From positions 2,294,001 through 2,358,000 of the forward strand of contig NC_014831.1 of assembly GCF_000184705.1 (NCBI RefSeq): a DNA stretch of 64,000 nt, written 5' to 3'. The notes under the pieces were generated by a model. That model was not told the origin of the DNA. It ran no database searches and saw nothing but the letters and a program-made list of their open reading frames with translations. Made by a program: the position numbers and the translations under genes. The DNA is from Thermaerobacter marianensis DSM 12885 (GTDB taxonomy: Bacteria > Bacillota > Sulfobacillia > Thermaerobacterales > Thermaerobacteraceae). Shown in pieces: positions 17,237-25,634 of this stretch (its first letter is position 1; each line of letters opens with the position of its first letter).

Positions 17237-20200
17237 TCATCCGTGGCTGTTGCTGCTGCTGATCGTGCCCGTGGCCGTCGCCCTGGGCTGGCCGGGGGCC
17301 GGCGGCGGTGACGGGCTGGGCCGCCGGCTCTGGCCTGCATTCCCGTCCGGGTTCCTGCGCCCGGGTCGCTGGCGTCCCGGTCGCCGCCAGGTTGGTCCGG
17401 GGCGGCCGCGTCGCCCGTGGCCCGGTCGCTGGCGACCGGGCCGCCTGCTCCGCGCGGGCCGCCTGCTCCGCGCCGTGGCTCTGGCATGCTTGATCCTGGC
17501 CCTGGCCGGTCCCACCCTCCCCCTTCCCGCTGGCGGCCTGGCCGTGGCCGTGGTCGTCGACCGTTCCGCCAGCATGGAACCGGCCCTGGACCAGGTGACG
17601 GCCGCCGTCAACCACCTGCTCGCGGCCTCGGCCGGCTCCGGCCTGGGCGGCCACGGGGTGCAGGTGGCCGTCATTTCTGCGGGCGCCGCCGCGGACGTGG
17701 AACGCTCGCCCGCTCCCTTGCCCCAGCCCCCGCTGGCCCCGTGGTCAACCCCGGCCCGCCGGGAGGCCACGGACCTCGCCGCGGCCCTGCGCCTGGCCGC
17801 GGGCACCCTGCCGCCCGACCACCGCCGCCGGGTGGTGCTGATCAGCGACGGCCGCGCGACCCAAGGCGACGCCGTGGCGGAAGCCCGCGCCCTGGCGGCG
17901 GCCGGGATCGTCCTGGACACGGTGGTCATCACCCCCCAGCCCGGCCCGGACCTGGCGGTCACCGGCGTCAAGGCACCGGCCACCGCCCGCCCCAATCGTC
18001 CCGTGGCCGTGGAGGTGACGGTCCGCGCCAGCCAGCCCGGCCCGGCCCGGCTGCACCTCCTGGCCGGGGACGAAGCCGTGGCCAGCCAGGCCGTCCAACT
18101 GGCCGCCGGGGAGAACCGGTTCATCCTGACCGCCACGCCCCGCCGGCCCGGTACCTGGGCGTTGCGGGCGGTGGTGGAACCCGTCGCCCCGGCGGTGGAC
18201 GGGGAGCCGGCCAACAACAGCTACGACGCCCTGGTGGAAGTGGAGGGCACGCGACCCGTCCTGGTCTTGAGCCCCGAGCCGGACTCCGCCCTGGCCCGCG
18301 TGCTCCGAGCCCAGGGCATCCCCGTGGAGAGCCGGACCCCCGCCCAGCGCCCCGCCGACCTGGCGGGGTGGAGCCGGTACGGCGCCGTCGTCCTGGAGAA
18401 CGTGCCCGCCCACCAGCTGGGCGAAGACGCCATGGCCGACCTGGAGCGGTTCGTCCGGGATCTGGGCGGCGGGCTGGTGATGGCCGGGCTGCCCGACACC
18501 TTCGGCCCGGGCGGCTACACCGGCACGCCGGTGGAGCGGGCGCTGCCCGTCGACACCGACCTGCGCTCGCGGAAGAACCTGCCCACCGTGGCCCTGGCCC
18601 TGGTCATCGACCGTTCCGGGAGCATGGAGGGGGTCAAGTTGGAGATGGCGGTGGAAGCCGCCCGGCGGGTGGCCCAGCTCCTGACGCCGGCCGACCGGCT
18701 GGGGGTGATCCTCTTCGACACGCAGGCGTACGTGACGCGGCCCATAGAGCCTGTGGACAGCGCCGGCCAGGTGGAGGCGGCGTTCCCGTCCGTGGCCGGC
18801 GGGGGAACGTCGCTGGGGGTGGGGTTGGAAGCCGCCTTGCACCTCATGAAGGACGTCCGGGCGGACGTGCGGCACGTGATCGCCTTGACGGATGGGGTCT
18901 CCGAGCCCTTCGACGTGGCGGGCACGGCCCGCGCCTTTCACGAGCAAGGGATCACCGTCTCCGCCGTGGCCATTGGCGCCGATGCCGACACGACCACCCT
19001 GGGCTGGCTGGCGCAGGAAGGCGGTGGCCAGCTGTACGTCGCCGCCGACCCCGGCCAGATTCCCTCCCTCATCACCCGGGACACGGCGCTCTCCACGAGG
19101 CAGTTCATCGTGGACCGCCCCTTCCTCCCGGTGGTCACGGCCTCCCCTGCGCCCGGCGGGCCGGGGGCCCTGCTGCAGGGGCTCGAAGCGCCGGCGGGGC
19201 CCGGCGCGGGGGGTCGCTTGCCCCCCCTGGGCGGTTACGTGGCGACCACGCCCAAGGACCGGGGGGAGGTGCTACTGGCCAGCGACGAAGGGGATCCCGT
19301 GCTGGCCGCCTGGTTCTACGGCCTGGGCCGGGCGGTGGCGTGGACCGCGCCGACGGCGGGCGAAGGCGTGGCCGCCTGGCTGGGCAACCCGAACCGCTTC
19401 GCCCGGCTCTGGGCCAACGTGGCCGACTGGCTCCTGGAAGAACGCGGCGGCGCCGAGGCCCCCTGGCGGGTCGAGGCGCGGGCGACGGCACCGGGCACCG
19501 TGACGGTGACGGTGCAGGGCTCGCCGCCCCTGGCCGGGCGCGTGCGGATCGGCCAGGCCACCGCGCCGCTGCTGCCCGTGGCCGCCGGCCGGTCGGAAGC
19601 CGTCGTGCCGGTGGCGGAGCCGGGCATCTACCCGGTGATCGTCGAACCCGCACCGCCATTCGCTCAAGAGGAGCCGGCCGCTAGGGAGGGCGGTGTGGGG
19701 GCGCCCAGCGGACCGGAGGACGGAGCGGGGGACGAAACCGGCAGAAGAGCGGCGGCCTCGGACGGTACCGTTGCCCTCCGCACCACCGTGGCGGTGCCCT
19801 ACCCGGCCGAGTTCCTCCTGGCGGGAGCCGACCCGGCCCTTCTCGAAGCCCTGGCCGCGGTGACCGGGGGAAAGGCGATGGGTTTGGAGGAGTTCGACCC
19901 TGCGGAGGTGCTGGATCCGGCAGGGGTGCCCGCGCCCCCTGGGCGGCGACCGCTGTGGCCCTACCTCCTGCTGGCCGCGGCCCTCCTGCTGCCGGCCGAC
20001 GTGGCCGCCCGGCGGCTGGGGTGGGAGTGGGGTAGGAGGACCACGGTGCCCGGGATGGCAGGGAGGGTGATCGGCGGGGTGCGGGCCGTGCTGGGGCACC
20101 TGCCCGGAGGCGCGCTCCGCCGCCGGCCGCAGCCGTACCCGAAGGCCAACCCAGCCCCGGACGCGGCCGGGGACGGGGGGTCCGGCAGCGAGCGCATCCC

Positions 20201-20594
20201 AGGGGCGGGCGCCGGCTGGAAGATCCGCCCTGCCACGCCCAGTCCGGGCCCCGCCAGCCCGACCGGCGGCGCTCGTCCCGCCGGTGGGGCGGAAGCCGTC
20301 GAAGGTGGGGCCGCGACCTCCAGCCCGGCCGGCGACCCCCGTCTCGCCACCGGCGGCGGGTCCACCACCGCCATCCGCCCTGCTGCCGGTGCGAGTCCCG
20401 TGGCCGGTGCCCGTCCCGCCACCGGCGCCCGCTCGGAAACCCGCGACCACCGGCCGCAAACCGGCCCGGCCCCCCAGCCCGCGCACCAGGATGCCGACCT
20501 GGTCCGCCTGCACGCGGCGCGCCAGCGTTCGCGAGTCCGTGCCGCCCAGCGGGTTCGCCGGCACGTCGACCCGCCGCCCGGATCGCCGTCGTAA
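17226..20594 (+). CDS. Double-vWA membrane protein with amidotransferase-like domain
   Basis: ATG 17226 overlaps the upstream stop and gives 1122 residues. A membrane helix at residues 8-20 is followed by an Arg/Pro/Gly-rich loop made of short repeats, then a second helix (AVALACLILALAG). The first vWA domain begins at residue ~108 with VVVDRSASM. A class-I-amidotransferase-like fold follows (RPVLVLSPEPDSALARVL ... RFVRDLGGGLVMAG), and the second vWA domain begins near residue 460 with LVIDRSGSM. A last helix lies near residue 905 (LWPYLLLAAALLLPADV), and a ~170-residue disordered tail ends the protein. Two intact MIDAS motifs (DRSAS, DRSGS) suggest metal-dependent binding of two partners outside the cell. 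Confidence 0.88.
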   Translation: MSFDHPWLLLLLIVPVAVALGWPGAGGGDGLGRRLWPAFPSGFLRPGRWRPGRRQVGPGRPRRPWPGRWRPGRLLRAGRLLRAVALACLILALAGPTLPLPAGGLAVAVVVDRSASMEPALDQVTAAVNHLLAASAGSGLGGHGVQVAVISAGAAADVERSPAPLPQPPLAPWSTPARREATDLAAALRLAAGTLPPDHRRRVVLISDGRATQGDAVAEARALAAAGIVLDTVVITPQPGPDLAVTGVKAPATARPNRPVAVEVTVRASQPGPARLHLLAGDEAVASQAVQLAAGENRFILTATPRRPGTWALRAVVEPVAPAVDGEPANNSYDALVEVEGTRPVLVLSPEPDSALARVLRAQGIPVESRTPAQRPADLAGWSRYGAVVLENVPAHQLGEDAMADLERFVRDLGGGLVMAGLPDTFGPGGYTGTPVERALPVDTDLRSRKNLPTVALALVIDRSGSMEGVKLEMAVEAARRVAQLLTPADRLGVILFDTQAYVTRPIEPVDSAGQVEAAFPSVAGGGTSLGVGLEAALHLMKDVRADVRHVIALTDGVSEPFDVAGTARAFHEQGITVSAVAIGADADTTTLGWLAQEGGGQLYVAADPGQIPSLITRDTALSTRQFIVDRPFLPVVTASPAPGGPGALLQGLEAPAGPGAGGRLPPLGGYVATTPKDRGEVLLASDEGDPVLAAWFYGLGRAVAWTAPTAGEGVAAWLGNPNRFARLWANVADWLLEERGGAEAPWRVEARATAPGTVTVTVQGSPPLAGRVRIGQATAPLLPVAAGRSEAVVPVAEPGIYPVIVEPAPPFAQEEPAAREGGVGAPSGPEDGAGDETGRRAAASDGTVALRTTVAVPYPAEFLLAGADPALLEALAAVTGGKAMGLEEFDPAEVLDPAGVPAPPGRRPLWPYLLLAAALLLPADVAARRLGWEWGRRTTVPGMAGRVIGGVRAVLGHLPGGALRRRPQPYPKANPAPDAAGDGGSGSERIPGAGAGWKIRPATPSPGPASPTGGARPAGGAEAVEGGAATSSPAGDPRLATGGGSTTAIRPAAGASPVAGARPATGARSETRDHRPQTGPAPQPAHQDADLVRLHAARQRSRVRAAQRVRRHVDPPPGSPS

Positions 20595-20699
20595 CGGGTC
20601 GCCGCCCCCCGCCGCGACGCCTTGGCCGGCGCGCATCGTTTCCGTCCCGGCGTGAGATCGCCGTCGTAACGGGTCGCCGGCCCCCGGCGCGACGCCCCG
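20581..20699 (+). repeat. Direct repeat at the vWA gene end
   Basis: GATCGCCGTCGTAACGGGTC and the following GC-rich bases occur twice, starting at 20581 and 20656, about 43 bp each with a few differences. The first copy contains the stop codon of the double-vWA gene. The layout suggests a local duplication of the gene's 3' end. Confidence 0.7.
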
Positions 20700-20847
20700 G
20701 GCGTCGGAGTCCCCGGGGGCGGGGCCGCGCGCACCCGCCCCATGCCACCCGGGGGCTCCCCGGCGCTCTCGGATGCTGCTCCCAGGGGCCGGGCCTTGGG
20801 GTGGCGGCCCTTCTGTCCGGCGGCGCGGCCGCCGGTGGTGCACGGCG

Positions 20848-20942
20848 TTTACACATCTTTTACAGCCCCCTTAAAGGGCCGCAACACCGGCGGGGTACCG
20901 TAGCCATTGCCAACCCGCGCCGAAGCGGGTTGAGAAAGGGGG
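20848..20942 (+). promoter_or_regulatory. Leader with palindrome and hairpin
   Basis: A TTTACA at 20848 could be a -35 box, but the matching -10 (TTAAAG, 17 bases on) is weak. CCCTTAAAGGG (20868-20878) is a perfect palindrome. CAACCCGC (20911-20918) pairs with GCGGGTTG (20925-20932) around a six-base loop, ending just before the GAAAGGGGG ribosome site. A regulator site plus a stem that protects or exposes the ribosome site is plausible but unproven. Confidence 0.4.
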
Positions 20943-20948
20943 CGCATC

Positions 20949-21917
20949 ATGAACAGCCACCGCAGGTGGTTGGGCGGCCTGCTGGGGGCCGGGATGCTGG
21001 CCGCCGCCGCGGCGGGGGTGATGACCGCCCGGGCCGGCGCGGCCGAGCTGGCGTCCGGCACCGTGGCCGCCCCGTGGCGTGGCGTCGCGGTGTTGCCGGT
21101 GGCAGCGGATGGCGGTACCGCGACCGGCGGTTCCTCCCAGGATGCCACTTCGGCGCAGGATGCCGCCGGCACGGCCGATGCCGCCCAGGGCACGGCGGCG
21201 GACCCGTCGTCCCTGACGGCCACCTTCGTCCAGCGTCTGGCCGAGGCGCTGGGCCTGACCCGGGACCGGGTGGACGCCGCCATCCGGGACGTGCTCGCCG
21301 GGATGGTGGACGAGGCCGCCCAGAAGGGGCAGCTCTCGTCCGAGCAGGCCGCCGCCCTGCGCCAGCGCATTGCCCAGGGGCAGTACCGGCTGGTGCCGCC
21401 CATGGGCGGCCGCGGCCACGGATGGGGCGGCAAGCACGGGCGGCACGGCGGGTTCTTCCCCGGTGAAGGCCACGGGGCGAGCCTCGCCGGCCTGCTGCAG
21501 TCGGTGAGCGACACGCTGAACCTGACGCCGGGCCAGATCCTGGACCAGCTGTGGCAGGGCAAGACCCTAGCGCAAATCGCGCAGGAGCAGGGCGTCTCCC
21601 GCCAGCAGGTCAAGGACGCCATCGTCAGCCAGGCGAAGCAGCGCCTGGACGCAGCCGTCACCGCCGGGCGCCTGACCCAGCAACAGGCCGACCAGTGGCT
21701 GCAGCGTCTGGAGGAACAAGCCGACGCGTTGCTGGACCGGCAGTTCACCCCGCCCGGCGCCGCCCACGACGGTGAAGCCGGCGCGTCCGGTTCCGCCGCG
21801 GCCGGCGGTACCGGCCCCGCCAGTGCCGAACCCATGGGCACGGGCTCGCGCACGACGGGGACGTGGGGCGTCATCCCGCCGGAGGGTGGGGCGGACGGCG
21901 TCGCCGGCGTGATGTGA
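20949..21917 (+). CDS. Secreted helical protein
   Basis: The protein has 322 residues and starts at ATG 20949 behind GAAAGGGGGCG. An N-terminal signal peptide (RRWLGGLLGAGMLAAAAAG) ends near ARAGA. Two helical modules follow, each with a short DNA-binding-like or YckD-like pattern: LAEALGLTRDRVDAAIRDVL (near residue 95), and SVSDTLNLTPGQILDQLWQG with TLAQIAQEQGVSRQQVKDAI (near 185-215). Both end in Gln-rich helices (LSSEQAAALRQRI; LTQQQADQWLQRL). A Gly/His-rich linker separates them. It is probably an exported envelope protein. No enzyme motif is visible. Confidence 0.75.
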   Translation: MNSHRRWLGGLLGAGMLAAAAAGVMTARAGAAELASGTVAAPWRGVAVLPVAADGGTATGGSSQDATSAQDAAGTADAAQGTAADPSSLTATFVQRLAEALGLTRDRVDAAIRDVLAGMVDEAAQKGQLSSEQAAALRQRIAQGQYRLVPPMGGRGHGWGGKHGRHGGFFPGEGHGASLAGLLQSVSDTLNLTPGQILDQLWQGKTLAQIAQEQGVSRQQVKDAIVSQAKQRLDAAVTAGRLTQQQADQWLQRLEEQADALLDRQFTPPGAAHDGEAGASGSAAAGGTGPASAEPMGTGSRTTGTWGVIPPEGGADGVAGVM

Positions 21918-21975
21918 CCTTACCGCCGCGAGAAGGTTGCCGCCGGGATGGGGAGTGGCACCAAGGGACACGGCG

Positions 21976-21999
21976 GGCGGGCCCCATGGGGGGCCCGCC
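21976..21999 (+). terminator. Probable rho-independent terminator
   Basis: GGCGGGCCC (21976-21984) pairs perfectly with GGGCCCGCC (21991-21999) around a six-base loop, followed by TTGCTTG. The stem is strong, but the T-tract is poor. It lies 60 bases after the secreted-protein gene. Confidence 0.6.
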
Positions 22000-22092
22000 T
22001 TGCTTGAACGCCGCTTCGTCGACGCCGGCTGGGCAGAACGGCGAAACCGCCGGCCCAGCGGGGCTTCGCGGTCGGCCTTCAAGCCCGAGGTC

Positions 22093-22121
22093 TTGACCCC
22101 GGTTGCTGGCTCGGGTAGAAT
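22093..22121 (+). promoter_or_regulatory. Sigma-A promoter for the MFS gene
   Basis: TTGACC (22093-22098) and TAGAAT (22116-22121) are separated by exactly 17 bases. The predicted transcript starts near 22128, about 53 bases before the MFS start codon. Confidence 0.7.
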
Positions 22122-22180
22122 AGCGAACGTCTGTTTGGATTTGCCAGCATGCGGTACCGGGAGGCGCCCTCCTCCGGCCG

Positions 22181-23581
22181 ATGACCACCCGTCCATCCCG
22201 TGCACACGACGGTGGCCCGCTTGGGGCCCGCTTCACGCCGTACGCCTTCCTCCTGGCCGCCGCGGTGGAGGGTACGGCCGGCGTGGCGGTGTATGCCTAC
22301 GGGCCGGTCTTCATGCGGCAAGCCCTGGGCGAGCCGCGCCTGGCGGTCATCACCCTCGCCCTGGCCCTGGCCTCCCTGGCCACCTTCGTGATGGCGGGGC
22401 GCTGGGGCCGGTGGGGTGACCTGACGGGACGCCCGGCGCGGCTGGTGGCGGCGGGCTTGACGGGTGGTGCCGGCGCCATGGCCCTCCTGCCGGTGGTACC
22501 GTCCTCCCCCGCCTTCGCGGCCCTGATGGTGGCCACCACCGCCTTCCTGGCGGCGGTGATGCCCCTGTCCGTCGCCTGGCTCACCCTGCGCCACCCCGAC
22601 CGGCCCGGTGAGGCGGCGGCGCGCCTCTACCGGGCGCGGTCCGTGGGCTGGGCGGCCGGCAGCTTCGGCAGCGGCTGGCTGGCGGAAGCGGCGGGCATGG
22701 CCGGGGTCCGGCTGTCCTTCCTGCTTTGTGCCGGGCTCGCCCTGCTGGCGGCGGTGGTGGTGGGCCTGGTGGCCGCGGGACCGCAAACCCCGCCTGCCCT
22801 GGCGGCCTCCGCGGCCGCGCTTGGCCCGGCCGGCACGGCGCATGCAGCGTCTCGATCCGGAAGGTTCACGCGGGGACGAACCCAGCCCGATGGGCCGGAA
22901 GAGGCGGGCCCGCCAAACCTGCACAACCTGCCCGATCCACCCGCCCCCACGGCCACGCCCGCGCCCGCCCCTGCCGTCCCCCTTCCCTCCCCCGCCAGCC
23001 CGGGCGGGGTGGAAGGTCGGCCCATCTGGCGCTACCCGGCGGTGGTCGCCATCGCCGCCGCCGTGCTCTTCACGGCGTCGGGGAATGAAGCCTTCTTCGC
23101 CGTGTTCGGCCCGTACCTGACGGAGTACCTGGACGGCAGCAGCGGGCAGGTCGGGTGGGCGCTGGGCCTCGCCAGCACCCTCGGCATCCTCATCATGGCG
23201 CCCGTGGGCCGGCTGGCCGACCGGTGGGGGCCGCGGCGGGTCTTCACCCTGGGCATCGCCGGGTACGTGGCGATGTACGCCCTGATCACCGCCTTCCGCA
23301 CTCCGCTGGCCACCGTGGCGGCCTTTGCGCTGCCCCTCTATCCCTTGACCGCCACCGGCGCCACCGGCGTGATCAGCCGGACCATTCCCCCGGCCCGGCG
23401 GGGCGAAGGGGTCGGGATCTATGAAGGCAGTGCCGCCCTGGCCGCCTCTCTGGGCAGCGTGGCCGGCGGGCTGGTGGCGGACCTGGCGGGATTGGCCAGC
23501 GTACCGGTGGTGTCCCTGGCGCTGGCCGGGGTTGGGGCGCTGGTGGCGTGGCGGTGGGTCGCCCGCACCGGCGAGGCGTGA
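22181..23581 (+). CDS. MFS transporter
   Basis: The protein has 466 residues from ATG 22181. Six helices form an N-terminal half with a motif-A-like loop (GRWGRWGDLTGRPARL). A Pro/Ala-rich central loop runs at residues ~205-285, and six more helices follow, including RLADRWGPRRVFTLG in the second half. This is typical of drug/metabolite efflux members of the major facilitator superfamily. The best ribosome site (GGGAGG, 22160-22165) lies about 15 bases upstream and can pair with CCTCC at 22169-22173, so translation may be weak or regulated. A good promoter lies upstream. Substrate unknown. Confidence 0.88.
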   Translation: MTTRPSRAHDGGPLGARFTPYAFLLAAAVEGTAGVAVYAYGPVFMRQALGEPRLAVITLALALASLATFVMAGRWGRWGDLTGRPARLVAAGLTGGAGAMALLPVVPSSPAFAALMVATTAFLAAVMPLSVAWLTLRHPDRPGEAAARLYRARSVGWAAGSFGSGWLAEAAGMAGVRLSFLLCAGLALLAAVVVGLVAAGPQTPPALAASAAALGPAGTAHAASRSGRFTRGRTQPDGPEEAGPPNLHNLPDPPAPTATPAPAPAVPLPSPASPGGVEGRPIWRYPAVVAIAAAVLFTASGNEAFFAVFGPYLTEYLDGSSGQVGWALGLASTLGILIMAPVGRLADRWGPRRVFTLGIAGYVAMYALITAFRTPLATVAAFALPLYPLTATGATGVISRTIPPARRGEGVGIYEGSAALAASLGSVAGGLVADLAGLASVPVVSLALAGVGALVAWRWVARTGEA

Positions 23582-23707
23582 CGGCCGCCGCCCGGATGGA
23601 GCGGGGCGGGGGGGTCTTCTCCCACCGCGGGTTCTTCCCCGCGCCGCCGCCTGGATGGGACCGGGCGGATCCGGCACCATCCCGGCCGGTGGCCGGGCTT
23701 GAGCCGT

Positions 23708-25201
23708 TCACCGCCCCTCGTCCTCCCGCCGCAGGATGCTCAACAGCTCCCCTGCCCGCTCGTGGGGCAGCGCCGACCGGAGCCGCTGGCCGTCCCAGAA
23801 CCCACACCCCACGGCGTGGCCGCGGTACCGCAGGACGATCCAGCCCCGCCGGACCAGAGGCGCCTCCGGCGGGGCACTGATCTGCCGGCCCTCCAGCAGG
23901 GCTTGCAGCTCCTGGCGGTCGAGGTCCACCACGTTGCGGGTGGCTCCGGCCGCCCACTGCATCAGGCCGAAGCTGGTGGGCTTCCAGGTGGCGCCGTGGC
24001 CCCGAACCAGCCGAATGCCCGCCGACCATACCGCTTCCCACCCGGGCACCCGGGGCAGCGCGGCCAGCCAGATGCCCTGGTCCTCGTTGCCGTAGGCGTA
24101 GGCCCCCTCGAGCACCGACTCGTCCAGGCCGAACGCCTCGCCGAGCCACGCCACCACCCGCTGCCGCAAGCCGGCGTCGGCCTCCACCCAGCCCGTGCCC
24201 GGGCGGGCAGGTACCCCGGAACGCGCCGCGGACGCCTTCCTGCTGCCTTCCCCCCCGCCTTCCGCGCCCGGTTCTTCCCACGGGACCGGACCCCGCTTGC
24301 GCAGCCGGGCCACGAACATGCCGCCCGAGTCCAGGTGGTGGGGATAGATGCGGCGGCACGCCTCGACCTCGGGCCGGAACCGCTGCCCCTCCCACGCCGT
24401 CACGCCGGCGACCCCGGGCAAGGCCGGCGGCAGGGGCTCGACGGTCACGCTGCCCTCCGCCGCCCGCAGGACCTGGTCGACCACGGCCTCGTTCTCCTCG
24501 GGGGCGAAGGTGCAGGTGGAGTACACCACCACCCCGCCGGGCCGGACCAGGGCCAGCGCGCGGCGGAGCAGGGCCAGCTGCACCGCCGGGAGCCGCCGCC
24601 GCTGGTGCCGTCCCACCCCCTGCCGGGCGCGGGCGCTGCGGCGGGCGTTGCCCTCGGCGGAGCAGGGCGCGTCGACGAGCACCCGGTCGAAGGCCAGCCC
24701 GCCGGGGAACTGCCGGCCGTCGGCCCGGGTGATCACCGCCGACGTCACCCCCAGGCGCTGAAGGTTGTGGGAGAGAGCGGCAAGGCGCCGCGGGTCGGGG
24801 TCGTTGGCCACCACCATCCCCCGGTTGCCCATGCGCTCCGCCATCTGGGTCGACTTGCCGCCCGGCGCCGCGCTCAGGTCCAGCACCGTCTCGCCGGGCT
24901 GGGGGTCCAGGGCCAGCACCGGCACGGCCGCGGCCGCCTCCTGCAGGTAGAACCGGCCGAGCCAGTGCTCCAGGGTCAGGGCGGGGGAGAAGGGCTCCTC
25001 CGCCACCCGCCAGAGGTCGGGGTACCAGTCGTAGGGTTCCAGGCGGAAGCCGCGTTCTTCCAGGCGGGCGCGCAGGGCGGCCGGATCCGCCTTGAGCCGG
25101 TTGACCCGCAGGGCAGCGGGCTGGGGGCGGATCAGGCTGGCCTGGAAGGCATCCCAGTCGTCGATGATGGAGCGGTATCGTTCGAACACGGTCGCCGGCA
25201 C
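23708..25201 (-). CDS. RsmF/NOL1-type RNA cytosine-C5 methyltransferase
   Basis: The start is GTG 25201, with GGGAGG eight bases upstream, giving 497 residues; longer upstream frames lack a ribosome site. The enzyme transfers a methyl group from S-adenosylmethionine to cytosine C5 in rRNA. It shows LRVNRLK, the SAM motif VLDLSAAPGGKSTQ, the motif-IV cysteine in LVDAPCSAEGN and the motif-VI catalytic cysteine in VYSTCTFAPEENE. A C-terminal RsmF-type domain follows (LPRVPGWEAVWSAGIRL, then WKPTSFGLMQWA), so RsmF/YebU-like is more likely than RsmB. A short disordered insert lies near residue 320. It is convergent with the MFS gene. Confidence 0.92.
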   Translation of the reverse strand: MPATVFERYRSIIDDWDAFQASLIRPQPAALRVNRLKADPAALRARLEERGFRLEPYDWYPDLWRVAEEPFSPALTLEHWLGRFYLQEAAAAVPVLALDPQPGETVLDLSAAPGGKSTQMAERMGNRGMVVANDPDPRRLAALSHNLQRLGVTSAVITRADGRQFPGGLAFDRVLVDAPCSAEGNARRSARARQGVGRHQRRRLPAVQLALLRRALALVRPGGVVVYSTCTFAPEENEAVVDQVLRAAEGSVTVEPLPPALPGVAGVTAWEGQRFRPEVEACRRIYPHHLDSGGMFVARLRKRGPVPWEEPGAEGGGEGSRKASAARSGVPARPGTGWVEADAGLRQRVVAWLGEAFGLDESVLEGAYAYGNEDQGIWLAALPRVPGWEAVWSAGIRLVRGHGATWKPTSFGLMQWAAGATRNVVDLDRQELQALLEGRQISAPPEAPLVRRGWIVLRYRGHAVGCGFWDGQRLRSALPHERAGELLSILRREDEGR

Positions 25202-25634
25202 CGGCGCGTCCTCCCTCGCTATTAAACTTACCGGATTCACCGCGTCGTCCCGCGGGGGGCCGGGTCGGGCCGATCCCCCGGCTCCACCGCGCCCGGCGGA
25301 ACCACGGCCTTGCGGCCTTCCGGCCCTCCGGCCCGGCACCGCGAGCTCGCCCCTGCCGGTGCTGTCGAAGCTGACGTCGAAGGAGGAGCAGACCTTCCAA
25401 ACAACCCTAGGCTCGGCCCTGCTGTCGCCGCCGAAGGGGTTGCGGTCCCTCCGGCTCCCGGCCGCCCGGACCCGCCGAGGAACCGGGCGCGCCCAGAAAG
25501 GGTCTTGCGTATGGAAGGGCGAACCAGTTCTCGGCCGCAGGCTGCGGGCCGCGGTCGTCCCCGGCGAACGGGCAGCACCATCCTGCGGCAGCACCCATGC
25601 TGCGTGGCCGAAGTCTCCCCAAGGGGGGATCGCC
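25202..25634. other. Intergenic region between divergent genes
   Basis: These 433 bases separate the methyltransferase (-) from an ABC operon (+). Both starts have clear ribosome sites at the edges (GGGAGG on the - strand near 25212, AAGGGGGG at 25621). Frames stay open across it, but no motif supports a gene. Promoters for both directions should lie here; I cannot assign good boxes. Confidence 0.5.
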
